NCBI GenBank assembly: GCA_910589675.1 | Contig: CAJUTO010000008.1 | Location: 1 to 55,213, forward strand | Length of the DNA stretch: 55,213 nt | Source of the DNA: an uncultured Lactobacillus sp. | Lineage (GTDB): Bacteria > Bacillota > Bacilli > Lactobacillales > Lactobacillaceae | Reading direction: 5' to 3' | Shown here: in pieces, positions 43,775 through 53,092 of the stretch | Position numbering within the stretch: position 1 is the first letter of the stretch | Layout of the letters: each line of letters begins with the position of its first letter | Made by a program: the position numbers and the translations under genes | Notes under the pieces: model-generated | The model's database searches: none | What the model was told of the DNA's origin: nothing | Seen by the model: only the letters and a program-made list of their open reading frames with translations

Positions 43775-45733
43775 TTAATCAAAAGTCTCAATTTTACCAA
43801 AAATTCGCTCTATATTCTCTTGACTACTCCCAAGTTCATCATTTGTCTTATAAAAAATATATAAATTTTTCTTTGCCCTAGAGCAAGCTACATATAATAA
43901 ATTTCTTGCTTTTTCATATTTTTTCCGTTTTTTTTCATCCAAATTGCCATACTCATTGTAATTTTCAAAAAAGAGCCTAAAATAATCTTTTCGATGCGCA
44001 AAAGCATCTTGAATAACAACTACAACATTTTCAAACTCTAAGCCTTTGGCTCCATGCAAAGTATAGTAATTAAGCTTTTTATCCTCTATTTTGTTTATAT
44101 AATCATGCCAATTTTCAAACTGTGAAAGTTTTAGATTGAAAAAAGCATCTATACTTTTAGAAGTATCGCCATTATCCCCATTATAAAAATAGGAATCTGC
44201 TTGCATATATATTTCACCGATACCAGAATCAATTGAAAAAATATGGGATATAATATTGGCTCCTTTAATCGTGCCTTCGATTTTTTCTAAAGCTTCAATA
44301 TATTTTATTAATGTAATTTCTTTAGTATTTATTTGTTTAATTTTAGATAAAAAATTAATAAGATCTCCAAAAGTTAATCCTCTCTCAGCTCCAATATATT
44401 TTTCAATGCTTTTTATGGTTGTATTCGGATCATCGAGTCTTCTTTTAAAATCAATTAAATTGAAAATATTTCTCAAAAACCATCCCATATTTTGTAAATT
44501 TTTTTGAAAGAATTCACTATTAATATTTGCAAAATTGATCCCACTAAATTGGGGAAATTCACTTAAATTTAAATAAAGATCTCCAAATGATTTAGCTGTC
44601 GCAATTTCTTTGTTTTCCAACAACAAACATGCAGTATCTCCTTCAAAGTCAAATTTATTTTTATACTCTTCTATATTAAATGACGAGTCTACCTTATAAA
44701 AGGTACACTTTCCGTCCCTCTCAAAAGAAATTTGTTTTAGATTATCATTTCTAATTCTATTAATTACTTCAACTATTTCAGAACAGGATCTTCTATTTTC
44801 CGTTTCTTCTATGTATTTCAATGAATCTAACTCTGTTAATTCACCTATTCCATTTTCATATATATTTTGTTTTGAATCACCAAAAAAACCAATTACAAAA
44901 TTTTGTTTTTTCGAAGAATATTCTAAAATACTTTTAAGCAAACTAATTACATTTTTATCAGTATCCTGATACTCATCAATTAATACATATGGATATTTAT
45001 CTATAAATAATCGTTTTAAAATATTATTATTTGAAATAATATTTTTAGCATATTTCAAAAGCGTATCGTGACTAATTATATACTTATGTAGTCGATCATA
45101 ATTATGCATAGGATCATACATAATAGCTTTTCCTTTTCCTGTTCTAATTTCTTCACTTACCTGATTTAATCTACGCTCTTTAATTATTAACTTTACTAAT
45201 TCTTTGAATTTTGCAACATTTTTTAAATATGGATTCAATTGGGAATAGTCAGATAGGGCCTCTCTAAATTCTGAAACTCTTTTTTGTTGGTTGCCATAAA
45301 AAATTTTCTGAAACTTTTTATTCCTTATAATTGAATCAAAACTATCTTGATCTTTGATTTTTTCATATAAAACATTTTCTTGTAGTTTCTTATGTATAGC
45401 TTCCTTATGACTTTCAACATCACATTGGTGTTCTTTTCTAAGTAAAAAATCTTGAGTAGAGATAAAATTCCACAAAAATTCATGAATTGTAGATACGATT
45501 ACGTTAGAATTTTTACCGATTCTTTTTATAATTTCATTTTTTGCAGCATTAGTATAAGTAATACATAAGAGCTTTTGATTACGACTACTAATTTTATTAT
45601 TTGTAGACAAAATATGTTCAATTGATTTTACCAAAGTATAGGTTTTTCCAGAACCGGGACCAGCATCAAAACAAAAGCTTTTTTTCTTATCTATAGTCTT
45701 ATATACTTCTTTTTCAGATTGTCTAGTCTTCAT
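43775..45733 (-). CDS. UvrD/Rep-like helicase, GajB of a Gabija-like system
   Basis: 652 residues of SF1A (UvrD/PcrA/Rep) type: Walker A AGPGSGKT at 24-31, the Q-like start QSEKEVYKTIDKK, Walker B VLIDEYQDTDK, motif III-like FGDSKQNIYENG, LHGAKGLEFENVVVV (motif V) and VACSRAKKNLYIF (motif VI). In Gabija, GajB acts with GajA against phage. It is longer than the B. cereus GajB. The frame opens at a TTG (45748), but GAGGG eight bases before the ATG at 45733 sets the start. It overlaps the end of the nuclease gene by 11 nt. The region is markedly A+T-rich, suggesting acquisition. Confidence 0.82.
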   Translation of the reverse strand: MKTRQSEKEVYKTIDKKKSFCFDAGPGSGKTYTLVKSIEHILSTNNKISSRNQKLLCITYTNAAKNEIIKRIGKNSNVIVSTIHEFLWNFISTQDFLLRKEHQCDVESHKEAIHKKLQENVLYEKIKDQDSFDSIIRNKKFQKIFYGNQQKRVSEFREALSDYSQLNPYLKNVAKFKELVKLIIKERRLNQVSEEIRTGKGKAIMYDPMHNYDRLHKYIISHDTLLKYAKNIISNNNILKRLFIDKYPYVLIDEYQDTDKNVISLLKSILEYSSKKQNFVIGFFGDSKQNIYENGIGELTELDSLKYIEETENRRSCSEIVEVINRIRNDNLKQISFERDGKCTFYKVDSSFNIEEYKNKFDFEGDTACLLLENKEIATAKSFGDLYLNLSEFPQFSGINFANINSEFFQKNLQNMGWFLRNIFNLIDFKRRLDDPNTTIKSIEKYIGAERGLTFGDLINFLSKIKQINTKEITLIKYIEALEKIEGTIKGANIISHIFSIDSGIGEIYMQADSYFYNGDNGDTSKSIDAFFNLKLSQFENWHDYINKIEDKKLNYYTLHGAKGLEFENVVVVIQDAFAHRKDYFRLFFENYNEYGNLDEKKRKKYEKARNLLYVACSRAKKNLYIFYKTNDELGSSQENIERIFGKIETFD

Positions 45734-47981
45734 TTGTTTTTCCCTCAAAATACTCTTCCAAAGAATTCAACGCATCCCTAATATACTTTGGTGTAGTAAT
45801 CTCGTAGTCTTTATTTGTAATTGAATTAAAAACAATATGATTTGTAAATTTCGCTTTTGAATCTTTTAGTTTGTTTTGACAAAAATATGACTTAGTTCTT
45901 AATTTATTTTTATCAAAATCTTTAAAAATTTTAGGATGAATGTCTTTCAATAAATTTATAATTCTATCACTATGGTCTTTAATATTAGTTAGTATAATTG
46001 CTTCTTCAAGACTTGTTGCATAATTTTGATTTATTTTCCCTTGTGAATAAATTTTAATCTTTTCAGAACATTCGATTTCCAGTTTATCTTCCTTCATATG
46101 TTTAATAATCTCATTATTGAACAAACTATTGTCTTTTTTATCAGCAGAAATAGCATTCTTTATGGTCTCATTAGTTGATAAGCACTTACCTTGGTGATTA
46201 GCCATCCATTCATTCAAATCAGTAATAGACTCAGGATTTTTCTTCTCTTCATCTGATCTATTAATATCCAAATCAGTAATTATTACCGTCTTCTTATTTA
46301 AAATCTCCAATAAAGGTAAAAATTGATATCCATATGCTCCGTCTATTCTATATACTTTGATATGATGCGATCTCAGCTTTTCATCTTCATCAATTAAAAA
46401 TCTTAAATAATTTTCTTCTGTCTGACCTTCAACAATTACTATTGCATCAGCATAAAAGATATCAGATAACTCTAATCTTAAATATTTTTTTATGTATTCA
46501 AAGACTTTTAGGTCTATATTTTTTTGTTCTAATTTTATTTTTACACTATCATCGTTAATATTACTAATTGTACCTGAGTCTAAATATACAATATTATTCA
46601 AAGTATTCCCGGATTGAATCTTACTATTTAGAATATGAGAGGAATGTGTTGTGATAATTATTTGAAATGTATTTTTCTCATAATTTATATTATCCTCACT
46701 AGACTCCATCAAATAGGAAATTGCTTTGGAAATATTTTTTATAAATAGTTCTTGCATCTGAGGGTGCATAAAAGTTTCTGGTTCTTCTATGCACAAAATA
46801 TTTATGGCACCGTTAACATCATCTTTTTCGTAATTTTCAAAATAATCCGCTATTTCTGCAATAATAACCATCAAATTGGTGTAGCCCATTCCGTATTGAT
46901 TCTCGGGAATATAATTTTGATTTTCACGATATTCATATAAGACACTATTTCCTAGAATTTTATCTAAACTTATATTTGGATGTAAATTCATTCGTAAATT
47001 TTTATTCGATTCAATACTATTAATTGCATCTTGTAAAATATCCTGAATATTACTGTCTATTTCGTCCTTCAAAAGAATATTAGCGCTATCTATAAATTCA
47101 TCTATATCGGATAAATCATTTTTTCTTGCATACGTATCAACTATTTTATTATAAGCTTTGGATAAAGTGTTATTGTCTTTTACAGTATTAGCTTGTATAG
47201 TTTTAACTTTAAGAAAAGAATTAAGTGAAAATGATTTTGAGGGAATATTACTGTTTAAAGGATAGAAATTCAAAGTATAATATCCATTGTCTAATAAGGA
47301 TAAAAAATCTCTATACATGCGTTGATCATAATATTCAATAATTAACTTTATTCTTTCTTTATTCTTCTCCTTTTTCCCATAATATTCTTTTAACTCATTG
47401 AGCGACACTTTATCACCCAATTCTTCATCTAAACCTATATTACTCGTATTTATATTCTTATTTTTTTGATTTATTTCGCTAAGCTTTTGCAAAAAAAGTT
47501 TTACATTAGTAATCTCATATTTAACAATAATATCTATATCAGCTATACTATCTGAATTTTTATTGTTCTTTAATGACGATATAACAAGTACATCCTGAAA
47601 ATTGGAAATATAATCATCTTCGCTATCAATTCCAATGTTCAATCTGAACTCCATAAGAGGAAGATCCTCAGGTTTTATTCCTCTAATCTCGTCTGAACTT
47701 TTGTCTGAAACATAATTGTCATACCATTTCTTTAAATATGATAAATTAAAATCACTATGTTTAAATACATTCCTGCTTTGCGCTTTTGTATTTTGAAGTG
47801 TATCTAACAATTCAACAATAGTACTTTTTCCAGAATTATTTGGACCAATCATTAAAGATGAACTTTCTGAAATATACTGTTCTGTCTCACTTTGGTTTGC
47901 ATGACTATGAGCAAAACAAATCTCATTCTGACTTTCTCCATATTTTCTATAATTTTTTATTACCAAACTTTTTAAATACAT
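45723..47981 (-). CDS. OLD-family ATPase-TOPRIM nuclease, GajA of a Gabija-like system
   Basis: 752 residues. N-terminal ABC-type ATPase: MYLKSLVIKNYRKYG, Walker A IGPNNSGKST at 45-54 and Walker B LCIEEPETFMHPQ near the middle. C-terminal TOPRIM nuclease: Glu518 in VIVEGQTEENYL and Asp570/Asp572 in IITDLDINRS. Class 2 OLD nucleases are those followed by a UvrD-like helicase, the arrangement seen here, and this pair is the Gabija defence module (GajA cuts DNA when nucleotides fall during infection). It is longer than the B. cereus GajA (about 578 residues). Start: ATG behind CAGGGTGAG. Very A+T-rich compared with the rfb genes next to it. Confidence 0.85.
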   Translation of the reverse strand: MYLKSLVIKNYRKYGESQNEICFAHSHANQSETEQYISESSSLMIGPNNSGKSTIVELLDTLQNTKAQSRNVFKHSDFNLSYLKKWYDNYVSDKSSDEIRGIKPEDLPLMEFRLNIGIDSEDDYISNFQDVLVISSLKNNKNSDSIADIDIIVKYEITNVKLFLQKLSEINQKNKNINTSNIGLDEELGDKVSLNELKEYYGKKEKNKERIKLIIEYYDQRMYRDFLSLLDNGYYTLNFYPLNSNIPSKSFSLNSFLKVKTIQANTVKDNNTLSKAYNKIVDTYARKNDLSDIDEFIDSANILLKDEIDSNIQDILQDAINSIESNKNLRMNLHPNISLDKILGNSVLYEYRENQNYIPENQYGMGYTNLMVIIAEIADYFENYEKDDVNGAINILCIEEPETFMHPQMQELFIKNISKAISYLMESSEDNINYEKNTFQIIITTHSSHILNSKIQSGNTLNNIVYLDSGTISNINDDSVKIKLEQKNIDLKVFEYIKKYLRLELSDIFYADAIVIVEGQTEENYLRFLIDEDEKLRSHHIKVYRIDGAYGYQFLPLLEILNKKTVIITDLDINRSDEEKKNPESITDLNEWMANHQGKCLSTNETIKNAISADKKDNSLFNNEIIKHMKEDKLEIECSEKIKIYSQGKINQNYATSLEEAIILTNIKDHSDRIINLLKDIHPKIFKDFDKNKLRTKSYFCQNKLKDSKAKFTNHIVFNSITNKDYEITTPKYIRDALNSLEEYFEGKTNED

Positions 47982-48104
47982 CTAAACTCACCCTGTTTTA
48001 ACTAATTAACTCTCTTAACTTTATCATTCTTCTTGAAACTCTTCACTGCTAATCCAAATATAACATCCCATATAAAATAATAACTTTATTCTTTCCTCTC
48101 CCAA

Positions 48105-48144
48105 CACAAAAAAGCAAGCTCCCCAAAAAAGGAGCTTGCTTTTT
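48105..48144 (-). terminator. Rho-independent terminator of the rfb operon
   Basis: AAAAAGCAAGCTCC / GGAGCTTGCTTTTT, a perfect 14-bp stem with an 8-nt loop; a T tract follows on the minus strand, after the rfbD stop. Confidence 0.9.
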
Positions 48145-48157
48145 CCTCTATCCCGCT

Positions 48158-49144
48158 TTACTTCCCTAACTCATCAAAGAAGCCGTCAGCCTTTAAAATG
48201 TCTAAATAGCGGCTGATAGCATCTGGCCAAGTTGGAAGTGGCTTAAAGCCGTTTTCTTCTAACTTACTCTTGTCTAAGCGAGAGTTAAATGGACGAACAG
48301 CCTTTGATAAGCCATATTCTTCAGTAGTTACGGGAGTAACCTTAGTCTTGTAGCCTGCTTGACGATAGATTTCTTTAGTGAAATCGTACCAAGAAATATA
48401 GCCAGTCTTAGTGCCATTTTCGTCATGGTCGCCTTCACTTGCTGGCAATTCCGCATTAGTTGCATGGTAGTAGCCGTACTTATCAGTTTCAATCATGTCT
48501 ACCAATAAACGAGCTAAATCAAAAGTATAGGTTGGTGTACCTACTTGGTCGCTAACAACTTTAACTTCATCATGGTTTGAACCAACTTTAAGCATTGTCT
48601 TAATGAAGTTGGAACCATTTACACCAAATACCCAAGCAATACGAACGATGAAGTACTTGTCCAAGGTATTAGCAACAGCTTCTTCTCCGCCAAGCTTAGT
48701 TTCACCGTAAACATTTAATGGCTTGTAACCCTTAAAGTCAGGTTCCCAAGGAGTAGTTCCTTGACCATCAAAGACGTAGTCAGTTGATAAGTAAACCATT
48801 GGGGCATCGAGCTTTTTAGCAACATTAGCGATGTTTTGAGTTCCATCAACGTTAACTTTACGAACAGCAGCTACCTTATCATCATCTTCAGCCATGTCAA
48901 CTGCAGTCCAAGCAGCACAGTGAACAATAACATCTGGATTTACTTCAGAAATAACCTTGTCTACTGCGTCTGCATCGGTAATATCTAAAGAAACGTATGG
49001 AGCCTTAGTCACAGCTGTGCCGTCAGCGACACCAGCATATTCAGGTGCTAAGTCTGATCCAACACCTTCATAGCCACGTTTAGCAAGTTCATTCATTACG
49101 TCATGGCCAAGTTGACCATTAACGCCAGTTACAAAAACTTTCAT
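48158..49144 (-). CDS. rfbD: dTDP-4-dehydrorhamnose reductase
   Basis: 328 residues with the N-terminal Rossmann motif VTGVNGQLGHDV, the Tyr-Lys pair in YGETKLGGEEA and STDYVFDGQG. It makes dTDP-L-rhamnose, the last step of the pathway, from the product of rfbC. It is somewhat longer than the E. coli enzyme (about 300), with an insertion rich in Asp/Glu (ASEGDHDENGTKTG) around residue 236. Last gene of rfbB-A-C-D. Start: ATG behind GTGAGGT. Confidence 0.93.
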   Translation of the reverse strand: MKVFVTGVNGQLGHDVMNELAKRGYEGVGSDLAPEYAGVADGTAVTKAPYVSLDITDADAVDKVISEVNPDVIVHCAAWTAVDMAEDDDKVAAVRKVNVDGTQNIANVAKKLDAPMVYLSTDYVFDGQGTTPWEPDFKGYKPLNVYGETKLGGEEAVANTLDKYFIVRIAWVFGVNGSNFIKTMLKVGSNHDEVKVVSDQVGTPTYTFDLARLLVDMIETDKYGYYHATNAELPASEGDHDENGTKTGYISWYDFTKEIYRQAGYKTKVTPVTTEEYGLSKAVRPFNSRLDKSKLEENGFKPLPTWPDAISRYLDILKADGFFDELGK

Positions 49145-49160
49145 TAATTTACCTCACTAA

Positions 49161-49769
49161 TTAAAACTTAAAAGTATCCTTTAAGCCTTTCCATTCTTGA
49201 TCACGGTCAGATAAAGTAAGCTTAGTACCATCATCAAGAGTGTAACCACTCGCATCTGGACTGCCTGGGTAATCACCCTTAAGATGTGGCCATTCGATAC
49301 CAATTTCAGGATCGTTCCAAGCCATACCACCTTCATCGTTTAGATGCCAGAAATCGTTAACCTTGTAGCAGAATTCTGCTTCATCACTTAAAACAAGGAA
49401 ACCATGAGCAAAACCTTGTGGAATTAAGAATTGCTTCTTGTTTTCAGCAGTCAATTCAACACCGTACCACTTACCGTAAGTCTTTGAGTCGCTACGAAGG
49501 TCAACAGCAACGTCAAATACGCTACCACGAACAGCACGAACCAACTTAATTTGTGGGTATTTCTTTTGGAAGTGCAAACCACGGAGCACACCCTTAGTTG
49601 AGCTTGATTGGTTATCTTGAACGAAGTTAATGCTGAAGCCAGCATCCATCATATCTCTTTGGTTAAAAGTTTCCATGAAGTAACCACGATCATCACCGTG
49701 AACAGTTGGAGTGATAACTGCTAAACCTTCAATTCCACCAACATTTTTTTCAACTTTAATTTGTCCCAT
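49161..49769 (-). CDS. rfbC: dTDP-4-dehydrorhamnose 3,5-epimerase
   Basis: 202 residues of the RmlC cupin type. It has DDRGYFMETFNQRDM, the active-site segment STKGVLRGLHFQ with the catalytic His, DVAVDLRSDSKTYGKW and IPQGFAHGFLVLSD. It epimerises dTDP-4-keto-6-deoxyglucose at C3 and C5. It lies 16 nt upstream of rfbD. The ribosome site (GAAAGAAG) is modest. Confidence 0.95.
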   Translation of the reverse strand: MGQIKVEKNVGGIEGLAVITPTVHGDDRGYFMETFNQRDMMDAGFSINFVQDNQSSSTKGVLRGLHFQKKYPQIKLVRAVRGSVFDVAVDLRSDSKTYGKWYGVELTAENKKQFLIPQGFAHGFLVLSDEAEFCYKVNDFWHLNDEGGMAWNDPEIGIEWPHLKGDYPGSPDASGYTLDDGTKLTLSDRDQEWKGLKDTFKF

Positions 49770-49799
49770 TTTAAAAAGCTTCTTTCTTAATTAAAAATT

Positions 49800-50684
49800 T
49801 TAGTAACGAACTTTACCTTCAGCAACAGACTTTAAGTGTTTACCATATGGGCTCTTGCCATAGTGCTTAGCTGCTTCAAGTAATTGATCCTTGTCAATCC
49901 AGCCGTGAACATATGCAATTTCTTCGGGAGCTGAAACAGAAACGCCTTGACGTTCTTCAACCATCTTAACGTAGTTAGAAGCGTCAACTAAACTTTGCAT
50001 GGTACCAGTATCAAGCCATGCATAACCACGACCCAAAAGTTGTACACCTAGGTTATCGTCTTGTAAGTACATATCGTTTAGACTAGTAATTTCAACTTCG
50101 CCACGTGCACTTGGCTTAACTTGAGCAGCCTTTTCACTTACACCAGCTGGGTAGAAGTAAAGACCAGTAACAGCATAGTTACTCTTAGGTTGTTCTGGTT
50201 TTTCTTCGATAGATACAACATTATCATTTTCATCAAAACCAATAACACCAAAACGTTCTGGATCATTTACGTAGTAACCAAAGACAGTTGCCTTACCCTT
50301 TTGGGCATCTTCAGCAGCATTCTTAAGTAAATCAGTAAAACCATTACCGTAGAAAATGTTATCACCTAAAACCATGGCACATGCTTCACCATTAATGAAA
50401 TCCGCACCTAATGTAAATGCTTGAGCCAAACCATCTGGACTTGGTTGAACCTTGTAAGAAAGGTTAATACCAAATTGTGAACCATCACCTAATAGTTCCT
50501 TAAAACGTGGAGTATCAGCTGGGGTAGAAATAACTAAAATATCTTTAATACCAGCTAACATCAAAGTAGATAATGGATAATAAATCATTGGTTTGTCGTA
50601 AACTGGCAATAATTGCTTACTAGTTACTAAAGTCAATGGATATAAACGAGTACCTGAACCGCCTGCTAAAATAATTCCCTTCAT
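49800..50684 (-). CDS. rfbA: Glucose-1-phosphate thymidylyltransferase
   Basis: 294 residues, the RmlA length. [11 protein letters not shown] (nucleotide binding), [24 protein letters not shown] and [17 protein letters not shown] are typical. It joins dTTP and glucose-1-phosphate to give dTDP-glucose, the first committed step. Start: ATG behind AAGGACT. It lies between rfbB and rfbC in the operon. Confidence 0.96.
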   Translation of the reverse strand: MKGIILAGGSGTRLYPLTLVTSKQLLPVYDKPMIYYPLSTLMLAGIKDILVISTPADTPRFKELLGDGSQFGINLSYKVQPSPDGLAQAFTLGADFINGEACAMVLGDNIFYGNGFTDLLKNAAEDAQKGKATVFGYYVNDPERFGVIGFDENDNVVSIEEKPEQPKSNYAVTGLYFYPAGVSEKAAQVKPSARGEVEITSLNDMYLQDDNLGVQLLGRGYAWLDTGTMQSLVDASNYVKMVEERQGVSVSAPEEIAYVHGWIDKDQLLEAAKHYGKSPYGKHLKSVAEGKVRY

Positions 50685-50690
50685 GCTGAA

Positions 50691-51728
50691 TTAGTCCTTA
50701 TCTAAAACTTGCTTCTTACTGTACATTTCGTCGTAATAGTTTTGGTAGTCACCAGAAATGATGTTTTCCCACCAGTCTTTGTTGTCAAGGTACCATTGGA
50801 TAGTCTTCTTGATACCATCTTTGAACATAGTTTCTGGAAGCCAGCCTAATTCGTTATGAATCTTTTCTGGGTCGATAGCGTAACGACGGTCATGACCCTT
50901 ACGGTCAGTAACGTGTTCAATTAATGAGTATGGCTTATCTAAGTAATCACAGATAAGTTTAACAATATCAATGTTAGCCATTTCGTTGTGACCACCAATG
51001 TTGTAAACTTCACCAGGTTTGCCATTTTCTAAGATAAGGTCAATTGCCTTGCAGTGATCTTCAACATAGAGCCAGTCACGAACGTTTTTACCATCGCCAT
51101 AAACTGGAAGCTTTTCATTGTTCAAAGCTCTTTGGATCATCAATGGAATAAGCTTTTCTGGGAATTGATATGGTCCATAGTTGTTAGAACAACGTGAGAT
51201 GGTTACTGGCAAGTTGAAAGTTCTGCCGTATGCACCAACTAACAAGTCTGCACTAGCCTTACTTGATGAGTAAGGACTTGAGGTATGAAGTGGTGTATCT
51301 TCGTGGAAGAAAAGATCTGGACGATCTAATGGTAAATCACCGTAAACCTCGTCAGTTGAAACTTGGTGGAAACGCTTGATACCGTATTTACGGCAAGCAT
51401 CCATTAAGACAGACGTACCGATAATGTTAGTTTCCAAGAAAATTTCTGGATTTTCAATAGAACGATCAACGTGACTTTCAGCAGCAAAGTTAACTACTAC
51501 ATCAGGCTTTTCTTCTTCGAATAACTTGTAAACACCTTCACGGTCACGAATATCTAACTTAACGAACTTGAAGTTAGGGTTATCCATAACATCCTTTAAA
51601 GTAGATAAGTTACCCGCATAAGTTAAACTATCTAAACAGATAATTTCGTAATCAGGATGCTTCTTTAACATGTAAAAAACAAAGTTTGAACCGATAAAAC
51701 CGGCACCACCAGTAACAATAACTTTCAT
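50691..51728 (-). CDS. rfbB: dTDP-glucose 4,6-dehydratase
   Basis: 345 residues. The NAD-binding TGGAGFIGSNFV is at 6-17, followed by NFAAESHVDRSIENP, the VSTDEVYGDL segment and the catalytic Tyr-Lys in SPYSSSKASADLL. It converts dTDP-glucose to the 4-keto-6-deoxy sugar. It is the first gene of the operon rfbB-rfbA-rfbC-rfbD; the products together supply dTDP-rhamnose for wall polysaccharide. No rhamnosyltransferase is in the window. Start: ATG behind GAAAGGCAG. Confidence 0.96.
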   Translation of the reverse strand: MKVIVTGGAGFIGSNFVFYMLKKHPDYEIICLDSLTYAGNLSTLKDVMDNPNFKFVKLDIRDREGVYKLFEEEKPDVVVNFAAESHVDRSIENPEIFLETNIIGTSVLMDACRKYGIKRFHQVSTDEVYGDLPLDRPDLFFHEDTPLHTSSPYSSSKASADLLVGAYGRTFNLPVTISRCSNNYGPYQFPEKLIPLMIQRALNNEKLPVYGDGKNVRDWLYVEDHCKAIDLILENGKPGEVYNIGGHNEMANIDIVKLICDYLDKPYSLIEHVTDRKGHDRRYAIDPEKIHNELGWLPETMFKDGIKKTIQWYLDNKDWWENIISGDYQNYYDEMYSKKQVLDKD

Positions 51729-51814
51729 AATTAGGTCTGCCTTTCTTTATTCATTACTTATCATATAACATTACGTTACGTCACCTTCAAGAAAATAAGA
51801 ATTTTTAATTCTAT

Positions 51815-51856
51815 AGAAAAAGATCAAGCACTTCAAACTTCATGTGCTTGATCTTT
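51815..51856 (-). terminator. Rho-independent terminator of the MerR-methyltransferase gene
   Basis: AAAGATCAAGCAC / GTGCTTGATCTTT, a perfect 13-bp stem with a 12-nt loop and a T tract on the minus strand. Confidence 0.9.
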
Positions 51857-51860
51857 GTTG

Positions 51861-53033
51861 CTATTTCTTACAAATAAAGTAACCTGCATCTTTAGTAATG
51901 TGGAAACGATCGCTTACTTTATCGTCAACATAATTTTTAAATTCATTATAGTGATCTAGTAAAATCGAATTCTGATTACCATGACAAGACAAAATATAAG
52001 AAATTACTGGCGTAGATTCAGACAGTTCAATCGCATCTTCATACTTATAACAGATAACATCAGTAAAACCATGAGATAAAATTTCTGTCCCATTGTCTAA
52101 GCCAAAGCGATCATACAAGTTAGTTGAAGACAAGACAATCTCTGGATTAAATTCTTGAACTAGATCTGTAATTTCATGCATATGCCGCTTAGAATAAGTA
52201 GAACAAGCAAAAGAAGCGCCCTTTTTCATTACTCTCTTTACTTCCTTCAAGGTCTTAGGAATATTGTCACAGTAGAAAAGCATATGGTTAGCAATTACCA
52301 AATCAAATGTATTATCCGCAAAAGGTATTTTTTGTGCATCAAAAACAGCATATTGAAATTCTGCTCTGTCTCCAATCTCATTCTTCGCATCAGCTAAGAT
52401 ACCTTCAGAAATATCAGATAAAACAATGGTTAATCCTTTTGGAATTCTATCTAGATTTTGTGCCCATAAAGTACCATTACCCGCACCTAGTTCTAGAATC
52501 TTCATCCCCGGCTTTAAGTCTAGTTGTCTAAACAACCAGTGAAACCATCCCTCTTTATTGAGAGAATAATCTCGGTGAAGCTTGATTCGCGCAGAAATAT
52601 TAGAAGCATTTTGGTATTGAGTACTTAGGGACTGATTCATTGAAGTCAAATGAATCAAGTCTAGCATCTTGCTCCAGTCTACTTCGTGCCCTGCCTTCAA
52701 AGTGCTACTAGTTGAATCAATGGCAGTAGCTACATTCTGCATTTCTTTAAGTCGTTCTTCCACTAGTCTTTTTTGAATCTGGAGAGAATCAAGTAAAAGT
52801 TGCCTATCTCCTGATCCTAAAGTCATTTCTCTGATGTCTGTTAAAGAAAATCCAAGATACTTTAATAGAAGGATTTGTTGCAATTTGGCAAAATCAGCAT
52901 CAGTGTAGCGTCTTGCACCACTTGCCGTGTGTGTTGATGGTTTTAATAAATTTTTTTGATCGTAATAGCGAATTGTACGAATTGAAACGTGTGCTTTTTT
53001 CGCAAATTCGCCACTTGTGTAGTAAGTTGGCAT
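51861..53033 (-). CDS. MerR-type regulator fused to a SAM-dependent methyltransferase
   Basis: 390 residues joining two families. Residues 1-70 are a MerR helix-turn-helix and wing (TSGEFAKKAHVSIRTIRYYDQKNLLKPS ... GARRYTDADFAKLQQI). A coiled-coil linker spans about 85-110. From 170 there is a class I methyltransferase: motif I ILELGAGNGT at 179-188, then VLSDISEGIL, DAQKIPFADNTFDLVIANHMLF and LKEVKRVMKKGASF. The domain replaces the usual MerR ligand-binding part, so small-molecule methylation and gene control may be linked; the substrate is unknown. A perfect AAGTA-GTT-TACTT dyad 33-45 nt upstream could be its operator. The ribosome site is weak. Confidence 0.85.
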   Translation of the reverse strand: MPTYYTSGEFAKKAHVSIRTIRYYDQKNLLKPSTHTASGARRYTDADFAKLQQILLLKYLGFSLTDIREMTLGSGDRQLLLDSLQIQKRLVEERLKEMQNVATAIDSTSSTLKAGHEVDWSKMLDLIHLTSMNQSLSTQYQNASNISARIKLHRDYSLNKEGWFHWLFRQLDLKPGMKILELGAGNGTLWAQNLDRIPKGLTIVLSDISEGILADAKNEIGDRAEFQYAVFDAQKIPFADNTFDLVIANHMLFYCDNIPKTLKEVKRVMKKGASFACSTYSKRHMHEITDLVQEFNPEIVLSSTNLYDRFGLDNGTEILSHGFTDVICYKYEDAIELSESTPVISYILSCHGNQNSILLDHYNEFKNYVDDKVSDRFHITKDAGYFICKK

Positions 53034-53065
53034 TAGATTTTATTTTCTTTTCGTTTTATATATAA

Positions 53066-53078
53066 AAGTAGTTTACTT
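53066..53078. promoter_or_regulatory. Inverted repeat, possible MerR operator
   Basis: AAGTAGTTTACTT is a perfect 5-bp dyad around GTT, 33-45 nt before the MerR-methyltransferase start and just after the KAP NTPase stop (53093). It sits next to a TATATA stretch. Autoregulation is inferred from position only. Confidence 0.35.
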
Positions 53079-53092
53079 CATATAGCATCTTT

